This document shows, in pieces, positions 32,447 to 43,665 of a stretch of DNA of 64,000 bases (positions are counted from its first letter, which is position 1; the number at the start of each line of letters is the position of its first letter). The notes beneath the pieces were generated by a model. The model was not told the DNA's origin. It saw nothing but the letters and a program-made list of their open reading frames with translations, and made no database searches. This DNA is from Sacculina carcini (lineage: Eukaryota; Arthropoda; Thecostraca; Sacculinidae): positions 6,624,999 through 6,688,998 of the forward strand of contig OU696591.1 in the NCBI GenBank assembly GCA_916048095.2, given 5' to 3'. Both the position numbers and the translations under genes were made by a program.

Positions 32447-35400
32447 ATGGATATATGTATTATTTTCTGTCTCATGTCTGTTTTGTTGATGTGGCGGGCC
32501 GAAAATTGTAGCCCCGCCCCGACGGCTAACGGCCGGTTTTCCCGTTTTCCGTCAGCGCCCAGCTCTTTCCTCGCACTGAGGTGCCAACTAATTCTATGTT
32601 GCTCTCATACTCTGTCTTTGTGGTCGCCCATTGGACATTTTGCCTTGCGATATGTGTTTAACAATGAGCTCTCAATAAATTGTTCTCACATGTGTTTTCT
32701 AGTGTTTTTCTTGTGTGTGTATTTGTGTGTATGTTTGCTTTGTATTGTGTGTGTTGTATGCTTGTTTTTTGTTGTGAAATTTCGTATGCATGTGTTATGT
32801 GTTGTGTTTTTGTGTTCGCATGCGTCGTGCATTATGTGTTTATTTGTATGTCTGCTTTGTGTTGTGTGTGTGCCTTCTCACACCGTGGATTTGTCGTTTC
32901 TACTGATGATGTGTGGCGATGTTGAAATGAATCCCGGTCCTGCTCGACCACAAAAACGATTTTCAAATATACTTTTCGCCAACATCAGGGGCTTGTATAA
33001 GAACATCAGAGATTTGACAGCAGCCAGTCGCTCCAAGGACATCGTTATCTGTGCCGAAACGCTTGTGTCCGATTATCGGGACCAATCTGAGCTCTTGATG
33101 CCAGGTTTCAGTAAGCCATTGCTAATCAAACGTGACTCAAAAAACAGGCGGCGTGGCATGGCAGTGTACGTACGCAAAGGCTTTTCAGCAACGAGAATTA
33201 CAGCTCACGACTGCACTTGTCATGAATTTATGCTGCTGTGTGTCAACACCGCCTTGATGAATTTTTACATCTTTGGAGCCTACCGAAATCCAGACAGTAA
33301 CGACTCTATCTACGAATGTCTCTTGTCAGCCATGTCAACAATTCAGGAGAAGGACACCAAGTCAGCATTTGTATTTGTGGGAGACATGAACGCCCATCAC
33401 CGTGAGTGGCTCTTGTCGACATCTCCTACAGACGCTCATGGTAGAGCAGCATATGATTTCTGCAACATTTCTGGCTGCTCCCAAATGGTGTCCGGTCCCA
33501 CACATCAAGCGGGAAACTGTTTGGACTTGGTTATGACAGACGTCTCAGATATCGTGAGTGTAAGCGTGGAAGCTCCAATAGGAAGTTCAGATCACTCGTC
33601 GCTGTCCGTGAAGTTGACATTGAGACAGAAGGTTTCTCCTTACACGATTTCAAGGCTCGTGCACATGAAGAACAATGTTGACTGGGTGAAGGTGAATGAT
33701 GAATTGAAAGCAATTAAAGTTTCAAATCTGCAGCAGAAGGAATGCCCCATCGATGCATTGAACAAATACATTACCGATGTCATCTCAAGGAGAGTGCCTA
33801 CTAAAAAACTACGTTTTCGCTCTGATGACAAAGCCTGGTTCACCAACGAATGTCGCAGCGCTCGTGAATCCAAGCAGGAGGCTTACCACAAGTGGCTCCA
33901 ATCACGCTCAGCCGATTCATGGAATGTCTACACTGAGGCCAGACGGCATGCTGAGCATGTGTATTCAGAAGCGGAAACACGTCACTCAAAGAAACTTGCT
34001 GAAAAGCTAACATCTGCCAATGACGCCCACAAATGGTGGTCAACGTTGAAATCGTCAGTGTTTGGACATGACCTGTCTGTCCCTCCTTTATTTTCAGCGA
34101 ACGGTGAGCTCAAAATCAACCCAACAGAGAAGGCAGAGTTGCTTATGGATTACTTCAATACCAAGCAATGTCAAGGGTCCATTCCGTCTGACGATTCATC
34201 TGTCCTCGCCCCGAAAATCAAAGGCATTGCCTTCCGATCAAAAGAAGTGGCGAATCTCATGAAAGACCTTGATGCCCACGGAGGAACAGACCCTCTGAAT
34301 ATGTTTCCGCTATTTTTCAAGAACACGGCAGATACTCTAGCTCCGAAGCTCAGTGCTCTTTTCAGGCGCTTGATGAAGACTGGTTCGTTTCCATCATGTT
34401 GGCGGGTTGCGAATATCACGCCCATACCAAAAGGAACCAATTCAGCTGATGTTGCAAACTACCGGCCAATATCAATTACGCCGATTCTGTCCAAAATATT
34501 CGAGCATTTGATATCTTCCAGACTGTCCAAGTACCTGGAGAGCAACAATCTGCTGTCGGAAAACCAATTTGCATACCGCAAAAAACTCAGCACGACTGAC
34601 GCTCTGCTTACTATCACACATGAGCTCCAGCAAGTGCTAGACAAAGGCAGTGAAGCCTGGATTGTGCAGTTGGATTTCTCGGCAGCATTTGACCGTGTGA
34701 GCCACCAGGGCTTGTTGCAAAAACTGAGAAAGATTGGAGTCGGCGGCCGTTTGCTAAGTGTTTTGCATCAATTTCTATCCAATCGCGTACAACGTGCTGC
34801 CATCGATGGAGCATACAGTGGCTGGCAGAGCATTGCGTCCGGTGTCCCGCAGGGAAGTGTGTTGGGTCCTATTTTGTTCAACATTTACACCGCTGACCTG
34901 TACACAACCACACGCAACCCTGTATATGGATATGCTGATGATATCACCTTGATGGCTGTAATTTCATCTCCTTCGGACAGACCACAGGTGCGTCAAACGG
35001 TCAAGTACGATCTCAGCAGCGTCCTGAAGTGGTGTGAGAGGTGGAATATGATGCTGAACACTTCGAAATCTAAATGCTTGTTGGTTTCTAGGTCACGTAC
35101 CGTTCAGCCTTCACATGGAGCTATCCTCATAAATGACGCCCAACTCAACGTGTGTGATGAGCTCAAAATATTGGGAGTACATGTAGACTCAAAGCTCACG
35201 TTTGAGAGTCACATTCGGAAGCTAGTTTGTTCGGCATCGCGGAAACTGGGAATTATAAGAAAGGCATATCGGATGTTCGGTAGCAGCACAATCTCAAAAA
35301 GTTGTTTTCGCTGTTTCATTTTGCCAATTCTGGAGTACTGCGCCCCCGTGTGGTCTTCTGCTGCGGATTGTCACCTCAATCTCATCAACAGAGTTGTTAG

Positions 35401-35743
35401 AACTTGCAAGTTCCTCTGTGGTGACTTGGTTCATGGTGATCTTTGCCATCGTCGAAAGGTCAGCAGTGTGTGCATGCTGTACAAGATCAAGCACAACGAC
35501 CATCATCCGATGAGCAAGTCAATTCCTGATAATTTCGTGGCAGCAAGAAGTACACGGTTTACATCCAAACAGCATTCCCAGTGCATGGCTCCAATTCGTT
35601 GTCGTACAAAACAATTCCAACGTTGCTTTCTTCCGGCCACTGTGTCTACTTGGAACACGTTGAAGGAGGAGGCTTTCTTGCAGAGCAATTTGAACAAATT
35701 CAAGGCCAAAGTAAATGAAATGCTACTGAAAGAGCGGAATTGA
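32447..35743 (+). CDS. LINE ORF: 2A peptide, APE endonuclease, reverse transcriptase
   Basis: Uninterrupted 1,098-codon ORF. Residues 80-150 are strongly hydrophobic (Cys/Val/Leu, from TG-rich DNA) and may serve as a signal peptide. Residues 150-165 read LSFLLMMCGDVEMNPGP, a complete 2A motif (D-V-E-x-N-P-G-P), which makes the ribosome skip the last Gly-Pro bond. The APE-type endonuclease follows (NIRG, CAET, VGDMNAHHREW, GSSDHSSL). Then comes the RT: ITPIPKG, QLDFSAAFDRVSH, SGVPQGSVLGPILFNIYT, GYADDITLMA (about 829-832), and a long thumb/C-terminal region. All catalytic residues are present. CR1-group is my best placement. 2A-bearing LINEs of this sort are known in sea urchin and some other invertebrates. 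The true start is unsure: ATGs at 32447 and 32690 both precede the 2A. Likely a young, possibly active copy. Confidence 0.92.
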   Translation: MDICIIFCLMSVLLMWRAENCSPAPTANGRFSRFPSAPSSFLALRCQLILCCSHTLSLWSPIGHFALRYVFNNELSINCSHMCFLVFFLCVYLCVCLLCIVCVVCLFFVVKFRMHVLCVVFLCSHASCIMCLFVCLLCVVCVPSHTVDLSFLLMMCGDVEMNPGPARPQKRFSNILFANIRGLYKNIRDLTAASRSKDIVICAETLVSDYRDQSELLMPGFSKPLLIKRDSKNRRRGMAVYVRKGFSATRITAHDCTCHEFMLLCVNTALMNFYIFGAYRNPDSNDSIYECLLSAMSTIQEKDTKSAFVFVGDMNAHHREWLLSTSPTDAHGRAAYDFCNISGCSQMVSGPTHQAGNCLDLVMTDVSDIVSVSVEAPIGSSDHSSLSVKLTLRQKVSPYTISRLVHMKNNVDWVKVNDELKAIKVSNLQQKECPIDALNKYITDVISRRVPTKKLRFRSDDKAWFTNECRSARESKQEAYHKWLQSRSADSWNVYTEARRHAEHVYSEAETRHSKKLAEKLTSANDAHKWWSTLKSSVFGHDLSVPPLFSANGELKINPTEKAELLMDYFNTKQCQGSIPSDDSSVLAPKIKGIAFRSKEVANLMKDLDAHGGTDPLNMFPLFFKNTADTLAPKLSALFRRLMKTGSFPSCWRVANITPIPKGTNSADVANYRPISITPILSKIFEHLISSRLSKYLESNNLLSENQFAYRKKLSTTDALLTITHELQQVLDKGSEAWIVQLDFSAAFDRVSHQGLLQKLRKIGVGGRLLSVLHQFLSNRVQRAAIDGAYSGWQSIASGVPQGSVLGPILFNIYTADLYTTTRNPVYGYADDITLMAVISSPSDRPQVRQTVKYDLSSVLKWCERWNMMLNTSKSKCLLVSRSRTVQPSHGAILINDAQLNVCDELKILGVHVDSKLTFESHIRKLVCSASRKLGIIRKAYRMFGSSTISKSCFRCFILPILEYCAPVWSSAADCHLNLINRVVRTCKFLCGDLVHGDLCHRRKVSSVCMLYKIKHNDHHPMSKSIPDNFVAARSTRFTSKQHSQCMAPIRCRTKQFQRCFLPATVSTWNTLKEEAFLQSNLNKFKAKVNEMLLKERN
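32897..32941 (+). other. 2A 'stop-go' recoding site
   Basis: Codons for SFLLMMCGDVEMNPGP. The skip would fall between GGT (32936-32938) and CCT (32939-32941), releasing the hydrophobic leader from the endonuclease-RT. Confidence 0.85.
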
Positions 35744-36030
35744 CTGTTGAGTCTTATTAATTGTATATTTATTCATATTTATTGTTATTTATTCATGCTT
35801 ATTGTTATTTATTTTCTATTTATTTATATTTATTCCTATTTTACTCTCTATTTATTACTATTTATCATTGGTTGTTGCTATTTATTAAATTATACTTTTA
35901 CTCAGTGTTGGCTGTTGTTGTTTATTCAATCATATTTATTGTTGTTGCTGTTTATTGTACAATTAATAATAATACTTGTATTATTATTGTAATTGTATTA
36001 TTATTGTACAATTATTGTTAATTGTACTAG

Positions 36031-36680
36031 TATAGTAGAATTAATAAAAAACGATTAGAAATTAAAAAAGAAAAAGTAAACCCATAAAGAGTTTTAACCA
36101 ATAGAAAAGTCTAAATATGAATGTTTTTATTTTAGATGTGGCAAATTATTTTCCCTCGAACAGCCTCGTATTTAAACCCGCCCGTCGTGGGGGACTATAA
36201 ATAAAATATAATGAATCAAAAAGCAAAAAGCTGATCCAATAGAAAAATACATAATTGTAAATTCTTGTTTTAATTATTGACGAAGTTTTTTCCCTCAACA
36301 CTGCTCAAATTCACACCCGTCCTTCGTGTGTAGTAATTCAGAAGTGTAACACTATCAAAACTATGAAACCTGCTGTCATCTCTATAATTCCAGATTTATG
36401 CGTCCGCTAAAACAGCATATTCATATAGTTGGCATTGTATGATATTACAACCCATATCCTTATGCAACTTAAGCTTATGCAACTTGAAATTAAGCCAATT
36501 AAATTATATAGTAAGATTCAGTAGTTAACTTTGTTCCCAGTAGTATTTACTACTGTAGTTTTGTTCCCAGTAATATTGAGGACAATAAAGCCTTTCTATT
36601 CAGTATAGTGTAGCATTAATTAAACTGTACCCAATAAAACCACACCATCCATGCTTGGAGCTAATATGATGCATTCTTAA
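36031..36680 (+). mobile_element. CCGC/GCGG dispersed repeats
   Basis: Closely follows 60180-60780: TTAACCAATAGAAAAGTCTA, GTATTTAAACCCGCCCGTCG, TTCAAATTCACACCCGTCC-type strings, GGAGCTAATATGATGCATTC. No coding. Confidence 0.7.
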
Positions 36681-38345
36681 TTGTGATTGGGCTTCAGTGA
36701 AATTTAATCGGTGTATATTCCTGTGTAATCGCAAGTGCTCATAATAGCTGCCAAATTGGTTATATGTGCTTTTGAATTTACACCGCCGTAACTTCCTTCA
36801 GATACACTTTGGAAAATTACAAATTATACCGTATTGTAGAAAACAAGATTTCTAGCACGATGGTATAATTTATTTTTATGTGTAACAAATAGTTACTGAG
36901 AAATACGTAAAAAATGAAAAAAATTTAGTCGCCCGGTGTTCAAGTGCAATTTTGGATGAATTTGAGAATTTTGCCTATTTTACACGTTTTTTGTATCATT
37001 TGTGTGTATAAATTATAACTTATCTTGTAGAACACAAAATTATCTACACAGTAGTATATTCCTGTGTAATCGCAAGTGCGCATAATAGCTGTCAAATTGG
37101 CAATATTTCTTTTTGAATTTACACCGCCGTAACTTCCTTTAGGTACACTTTGGAAAATTAAACATTATACCGTATTGTAGAAAACAAGATTTCTAGCACG
37201 ATGGTATAATTTATTTTTATATATAACAAATAGTTACTGAGAAATAGTAGAAAAATGAATTAATTTTAGTCGCCCGGTGTTCAAGTGAAATTCTGGATGT
37301 ATTTGAGAATTTTGCCAATTTTACACGTTTTTTGTATCATTTGTGGGTATAAATTATAGCTTATCTTGTAGAACACAAAATTATCTACACAGTAGTATAT
37401 TCCTGTGTAATCGCAAGTGCGCATAATAGCTGTCAAATTGGCAATACGTCTTTTTGAATTTACACCGCCGTAACTTCCTTTAGGTACACTTTGGAAAATT
37501 AAACATTATACCGTATTGTAGAAAACAAGATTTCTAGCACGATGGTATAATTTATTTTTATGTATAACAAATAGTTACTGAGAAATAGTAGAAAAATGAA
37601 TTAATTTTAGTCACCCGGTGTTCAAGTGTAATTTTGGATGTATTTGAGAATTTTGCTAATTTTACACGTTTTTTGTATAATTTGTGGGTATAAATTAAAA
37701 TATTTCTTGTAGAACACAAAATTATCTACACAATAGTATAATTTTTATAGCTGTAACTCTGCTGGTTTATGAAGAATAGATAGGGGAATATTGACCAAAA
37801 TATTCGCGTTTTTCAGTGCTAATTTTGCATTTTTGACTTTGTCATTTTGACTTCACACCGCCGTAACTTTTTTTTAATACACTCTGGAAAATTAACAATT
37901 ATACCGTGCTGTAGAAAGCAAAATTCCCAGCATGATGGTATTATTTATTTAGATGTGTGATAATTAGTTTTTGAGAAATAGAGAAAAAAGTATAGAAAAT
38001 CGGACGCGTGGAGTTTAAAAAATATTTTGAATGTTGATTGAATTTTTTTCCCTTTTACATGTTTTATATTTAATTTTTGGGTTTAAATTTTAATGCGTTG
38101 AATAAAACATGAAATTTTCTACACAGTGGTATAATTTGTATAGTTGTAACATTGTTGCTTTAGGAGTAGTATTCTTCAGAAAATTGAACAAAATTTTCGC
38201 ATTTTTTAGGGTTCATTTTGTCTTTTCATCGCAATAACTTTTTTTGGTTTTATTTTTAAAATTAAAAATTTAACCTACAGTATAGACAAGAAAATTTCCA
38301 ACATGATGGTATAAATTTTGAGCGGGTACGCCAAGTGATGCCCGA
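36681..38345 (+). repeat. TATAAATTATA satellite, clearest 340-bp tandem stretch
   Basis: GTGTAATCGCAAGTGC(G/T)CATAATAGC occurs at about 36722, 37062 and 37402: period 340. Three full units are followed by the diverged half-units. Ends at the AGCAGCTCATAGAAAATG link. Confidence 0.92.
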
Positions 38346-38383
38346 GTAGCAGCTCATAGAAAATGAACCAAGGAGGGTGGGAC

Positions 38384-38425
38384 AAACACACACACACACA
38401 CACACACACACAGAGGATCTCTTTT
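38384..38425. repeat. (CA)n - AGAGGATCTC - (TA)n link
   Basis: Short version of the tract at 19868; here a LINE 3' end follows instead of a PLE. Confidence 0.9.
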
Positions 38426-39127
38426 ATATATATAGATTTATTTATATTTATTCCTATTTTACTCTCTATTTATTACTATTTATCATTGGTTGTTGTTATT
38501 TATTAAATTATACTTTTACTCAGTGTTGGCTGTTGTTGTTTATTGAATCATATTTATTGTTGTTGCTGTTTATTGAGTCATATTTATTGTTGTTGTTGTT
38601 TATTGAATCATATTTATTGTTGTTGCTGTTTATTGAATCATATTTATTGTTGTTGTTGTTTATTGAATCATATTTATTGGTGTTATTGTTTATTGAATCA
38701 TATTTATTTGTGTTGTTGTTACTTATTGAATCATATTTATATTTATTGTTGGATGTTTCTTTTTTGAATCATATGTATTGTTCTTGATTGTTATTTATTA
38801 CTTATTTATTAATATTTATTCTTATTTATTGATGGCTGTTTTTTTAATGAATCACATATTTATTGTTGATTGTTATTATTTATTGAGGAACGTGGGCGGA
38901 GTGACATTATGGATTGTTATCGGATGATGGTTTATTATTTATTGTTATTTATTTATTATTTTCTTTCCAACTCTCTTTCTAGACTTATTTCTCTTCGAAC
39001 TCTCTTTCTCTCTTAATCTTTTGGGCGCTTCCGGTACATGGGGCCACCTTAGGGTGGTAATAGTGCTTGCACTCTTCCCATGCTACTGGATTTGCCTGTA
39101 ATTAATAATAATAATAATAATAATAAT
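38426..39127 (+). mobile_element. 5'-truncated copy of the 2A LINE 3' UTR, with (TAA)n tail
   Basis: TTCCTATTTTACTCTCTATT and TGTTGGCTGTTGTTGTTTAT match 35831-35940. A 30-bp unit (TTGTTGTTG.TGTTTATTGAATCATATTTA) is amplified about seven times at 38540-38730. It ends GGATTTGCCTGTAATTAATA then (TAA)n. No protein: the Cys-rich open frames are UTR repeats. Confidence 0.8.
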
Positions 39128-39839
39128 CTGATTGTTGTCATTGTCATAGCGTGGCAATGATTAGTTCAATTCGTACAGTGCTGTGGCACATTTACACATG
39201 TGTATGCACGTTATTTGGTGTGATTTTCATTGTGTGCAGTAAGCGCTAGGTTCCTGCGATCACACCTATGTATTGTCTTGTACTTCATTGGCAAGTTCAA
39301 CCGCGTTGTTATGGTTTTGATTGCTCCGCAACTGGCAGGGGAGTGACTGTGGCGTATGCGTGTATGTGCGTGTATGCAAGTGTAACGTCTGTGTGTCAGC
39401 AAGTGTAATGTATGCGCGTATGTGTGTAAGCAAGTGTAATGTATGCGCGTATGTGTGTAAGCAAGCGTAATGTATGCGTGTATGTGAGTAAGCAAGTGTA
39501 GAGTATGCGTGTCTGTGTGTATGTAACAAGTGTGGCAGTTTGTGCGAATGTGTGTGAAGCTTGTGTGTATGAACGTTTGTATGTTTGTCTGTAGCCCTAA
39601 GTGTCAGTGTGATTGTGCGTGTGAGAATCATGGTGTAGGTTTGTGTGTGAGTCCATGTGTATGTGTGCGTGTGTGCACAGTTTCACGTCACGTGACCGAC
39701 ATTATTTAATCCATGACTAAGCACAGCAATGAGAATTCCAGGCCAGACATTCGTCAGTTATTGAGCTGTTCTTGCTCGGTGCCGCAATACACCCAGCTTC
39801 ATCTGTGCCATCTTTATATGTGGCTTGACCACCACACAT
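39128..39839. repeat. Unassigned DNA with 31-bp minisatellite
   Basis: AGCAAGTGTAATGTATGCGC begins at 39398, 39429, 39460 and 39491: period 31, TG-rich, about five units, in a TG-rich stretch 39350-39680. No gene seen. Confidence 0.85.
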
Positions 39840-40750
39840 ACATACACACACAAACACACACAAAGACAGACAGACAGACAGAAAGAGGCATTAGCGAATG
39901 GGAGAGAAGCAATTAGTTCATTGATTCTTGCAAGTAAGTTGAGTTTAATGTTATCTCCTTTTCGCTTAAGACCATTAGTGCGTGAAATGGCCCCAGATTG
40001 CACGTGCGCGCGCGTGTGTGCGTGTGTGCGTGTGAGTAGAAAAAGAAAATATGGAAAACGACTTGAGAGATAGAAAGAAGGATGAGATACGAGGATAGAT
40101 AAGATAGATAAGATAGAAAGATGGATAGAATGATAATTGACGCAATTGTAGAGATAATTCTACAATTGCTCATTCCACAATTGTGTTAACATTGCAGCAC
40201 GACACATTAACACACATTAACACAATTGAGCACACAATAACACACATTAACACACATTAACACATAATGACACATATTAACACACATTAACACATTAGCA
40301 CTCATTAATAACCAAACAAAACACACGCACTTGTGAAAACCCGTGTGTGTGTATGTGTGTGTGTGTGTGTGTCAGTGTGTGTTTGTGTGTCAGTGTGTAT
40401 GTGTATGTATGTGTATGTGCGTGTGTGTGTGTGTGTCAGTATGTGTGTACTTATATGTACGTGTACACATCTGTATTACTAAATGAAGTCCACAAATATT
40501 ACGGTATATTTTAGCAAATTTTTCCACAAAAGATGTTTCTAATAAACCATGCTATGTTCAAGATAAGAAATATAATATTTATACATATATTTCATATTGC
40601 CTGTAATTTATAACAATTTTCCCGGTACATTTTCATATACACATATATATATTTTGTTTTTCATATATATTTTTTGTTATATATTTAAGAAATACCTATA
40701 TTAGTTACCCTTTATTATTATTATTTTTTATTATTATAGAAGTGTCTTAC

Positions 40751-41203
40751 TTGGTCGGGTTTTGAGCGCAGGTAGTACAGCAAGCGGAGGAGAACTTGTC
40801 TGACACGTGAAGGAGGTGGAGGAACTAGTGGAGGAACTAGTGAAGGAACTGGTGGAGGAGGTGGAGGAGTTAGATCCAGCACACAACATTCTCTTCCTCT
40901 GCTCGTCTTCAGCAAACACTCCTGCGGCATGTGCAGGAATGAGTGTTGATGCGAGTACTTGGTGATGTCTGAGAGATGTTCATCATCTTGATGCTGGTGT
41001 TGATGGGAAACACAATGGTAATAATGCTCTGAGAACCTCTTCCTGGCCGATATCGCAGCAGACGGAAGCACGTGATCAAACAGCATTGATCGAGAACACG
41101 GTGCAAACACAGAATTTGATTGACGAGGCAAATAAGATGAGGAAAACGTGGAATTAGCGCGAGATTTCGGACAATATAATTCTTCTTGTCCCTCATCACA
41201 CAT
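40751..41203 (-). CDS. Duplicate of dipeptidase exon A (possible alternative first exon)
   Basis: Same 151-codon frame as 17914-18366 from MCDEGQEELYCPKSRANSTF to the phase-0 donor GACCAA/GTAAGA, with no indel. Nine base changes separate them, six amino-acid changing (two Ser/Tyr-type, Pro/Ser twice, Ser/Ala, Gly/Arg) and three silent, close to what neutrality predicts. The possible acceptor AG used upstream of copy 1 (TTGACAG) is TTGACCG here, so if the exon were internal this copy could not be spliced in. As a first exon it lies upstream of copy 1 on the gene's strand and could splice to exon B 25 kb away. Alternatively it is an orphan pseudo-exon; its own B, C and D are not duplicated. Confidence 0.5.
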
Positions 41204-41689
41204 CTTGTGTATTTGTTCACACAATGTCAGCTTGCAGGGGTGAACATTGAGCAGAACCAGACTCCTGCTTGCAATAATACCCCGATCATAAATATCCGGT
41301 CAATTTCACTATTGTAATGTCGCAGTGTTAATTTCTGCTTCACTTGCACCTTACAAGCAGCGGTAATGCACAGACAAAAGGCGATAGGAACATTTAACCT
41401 TTAGAAGAACATACAAACAGTCATTTAACTCTGAATTAAAGTTCGAAAATCAAATAAGAAACACACACACAAACACACAACCTCTCACATCGGCTTACAC
41501 TATCCCACTGACACACACACACACACGCACACATGAGCGCCAACGCAAACACCCAAGAGCACACTTGGTACACACGCACATACAAACGAGTACAATTGTG
41601 TTGATACAGCAACACGCTTGGAGAAATATGAGCGGTAATTGTGAAATATTCCACCGAGAGCATGTGCAAAGTGGTCTCCATCACCTCAT

Positions 41690-42910
41690 TACAAATTATA
41701 CCGTATTGTAGAAAAAATATTTCTAGCACGATGGTATAATTTATTTTTATGTATAACAAATAGTTACTGAGAAATAGTAGAAAAGTGAATTAATTTTAGT
41801 CGCCGGGTGTTCAAGTGTAATTTTGGATGCATTTGAGAATTTTGCCGATTTTACACGTTTTTTGTATCATTTGTGGGTATAAATTATAGCTTGTCTTGTA
41901 GAACACAAAATTATCTACACAGTAGTATATTTCTGTGTAATCGCAAGTGCGTAAATTGTGATTGGACTTCAGTGAAATTAAATCAGTGTATATTTCTGTG
42001 TAATCGCAAGTGCGCATAATAGCTGTCAAATTGGCAATATGTCATTTTGACTTTACACCGCCGTAACTTCCTTCAGATATACTTTGGAAACTTACAAATT
42101 ATACCGTATTGTAGAAAACAAGATTTTTAGCACGATGGTATAATTAATTTTAATGTGTGACAAATCGTTCCTGATAAATGGGTATAAAAATGAATAAATT
42201 TTAGTCACCCGGTGTTAAAGTGTAATTTTGGATGTATTTGAGAATTTTGCCAATTTTACACGTTTTTTTGAAACATTTGTGGGTATAAATTCTAATTTTT
42301 CTTGTAGAACACAAAATTATCTACGCAATAGTATAATGTTTATAGCTGTATCATTGCTGGTTTATGAGGAATAGATAGCGGAATATTGACCAAAATATTC
42401 ACGTTTTTTGTGCTAATTTTGCCTTTTTGACTTTGTCATTTACAATTCACACCGCCGTAACTTTTTTTTAATACTTTTTGGAAAATTAAAAGTATACCGT
42501 GTTGTAGAAAACAAAATTCCCAGCATGATAGTATTATTTATTTAGATGTGTGATTATTAGTTTTTGAGAAATAGAGAAAAAAGTATAGAAAATCGGACGC
42601 GTGGAGTTTAAATATAATTTTGAATGTAGATTGAATTTGTTCCCATTTTACATGTTTTATATTTTATTTTTGGGTATGAATTATAATTAGTTGAGTAGAA
42701 CAGAAAATTTTCTACACAGTGGTATAATTTGTATAGTTGTACCATTGCTGGTTTAGGAAGAGTAATCTGCAGAATATTGACCAGAATTTTCGCATTTTTC
42801 AGGGTTCATTTTGTCTTTTTACCGCTATAACTTTTTTATTTCATTTTTAAAATTAAATATTTAACCTACAGTGTAAACAAGAAATTTTGCCAAATGATGT
42901 ATAAATTTTT
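41690..42910 (+). repeat. TATAAATTATA satellite block (duplication copy 2)
   Basis: As 18845-19860, but with an additional half unit near 41930-42290, so the satellite has changed length since the duplication. Confidence 0.9.
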
Positions 42911-42973
42911 AGCGGGTACACCTAGTGATGATTGAGTAGCAGCTGATAGAAAATGGACCAAGAATGGTAGGAC

Positions 42974-42974
42974 A

Positions 42975-43041
<67 letters not shown>

Positions 43042-43063
43042 GATCTCTTTTATATATATAGAT
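42974..43063. repeat. (CA)n with short TA link
   Basis: Copy 2 has a long CA run but only a few TA repeats, against the 90-base TA run in copy 1. Confidence 0.95.
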
Positions 43064-43665
43064 ATGATTTTGGTGTATCCAGGCAGTAAATTTTTGCGTT
43101 TGCAAACGAGATTGAACTGGATTGCTATTTCAAATTTAGCAATTTTCTTTTTGGTCGATTCCATGTCTCTAGCCAATTTCTGATCGCTTCTATTCAGACA
43201 ACTCAACAAGTTCCCTAAATTACTTAACGTTTCGGAGTTCCAAGACTCCATCATCAGACACAAATCACATGAGAACACAATAACAACGCAAATACCATCA
43301 TACAATCACTACAACATTCAAACAATAGTTCACAGGCTATTTATGTCATTAGCCAGGTGTCACTCCTAGGTGTCATTGTCTGGTAGGTTTGAAAGTGGTG
43401 TTGGCTGTCTATCGCAGGGGCGCGTCGAGCTTCGCTCCAACGGGGGGGTTCGGTGAGCTTGCAGAATACCGTTTTCTTCGAGCTGTATTATCAGCGTCGG
43501 CTTCAGTTGGGTGATATATACCGCCTCTAACATGCGCAATCGCCGTGCGTCGTTTTCGCGGGCCAAAACCTGTGTTCCTTCGACGATGTCTTGACGTGTG
43601 ATTTTTATGTCATGTGCCGAACTGAAATGCCTCTTGATAGCACCGTTGTTGAGGTGGCAGTGTCC
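43064..43665 (-). pseudogene. PLE 3' end, duplicate copy 2
   Basis: CHLNNGAIKRHFSSAHD to SNLPDNDT (stop at 43366), UTR, hammerhead-like core, and the N-terminal segment MESWNSETLSNLGNLL...KKIAKFEIAIQFN. It joins the Gypsy fragment at the same base as copy 1. Confidence 0.85.
43227..43257 (-). ncRNA. Hammerhead-ribozyme-like core, copy 2
   Basis: CTGATGA, GGAGTC TTGG AACTCC, GAAAC. Stem II has one mismatch compared with copy 1. Confidence 0.45.

Larger units (their letters stand above)
31935..36030 (+). mobile_element. Full-length-like LINE with 2A peptide
   Basis: The 5' UTR begins after CCCAACCCA with CTCTGACTTTCAGT direct repeats (31935-31975), followed by the ORF and a T-rich UTR of TTTATT repeats. 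The 5' limit is set by comparison with the sister composite at 55420. The 3' limit near 36030 is where another dispersed repeat begins; the (TAA)n tail of the family (see 39127) is not seen here, so the 3' end may be altered. Confidence 0.7.

Noticed and set aside
38377-38787. 136-aa hydrophobic Cys/Leu/Tyr ORF
   Set aside because: Translation of the 30-bp UTR repeat of the 2A LINE.
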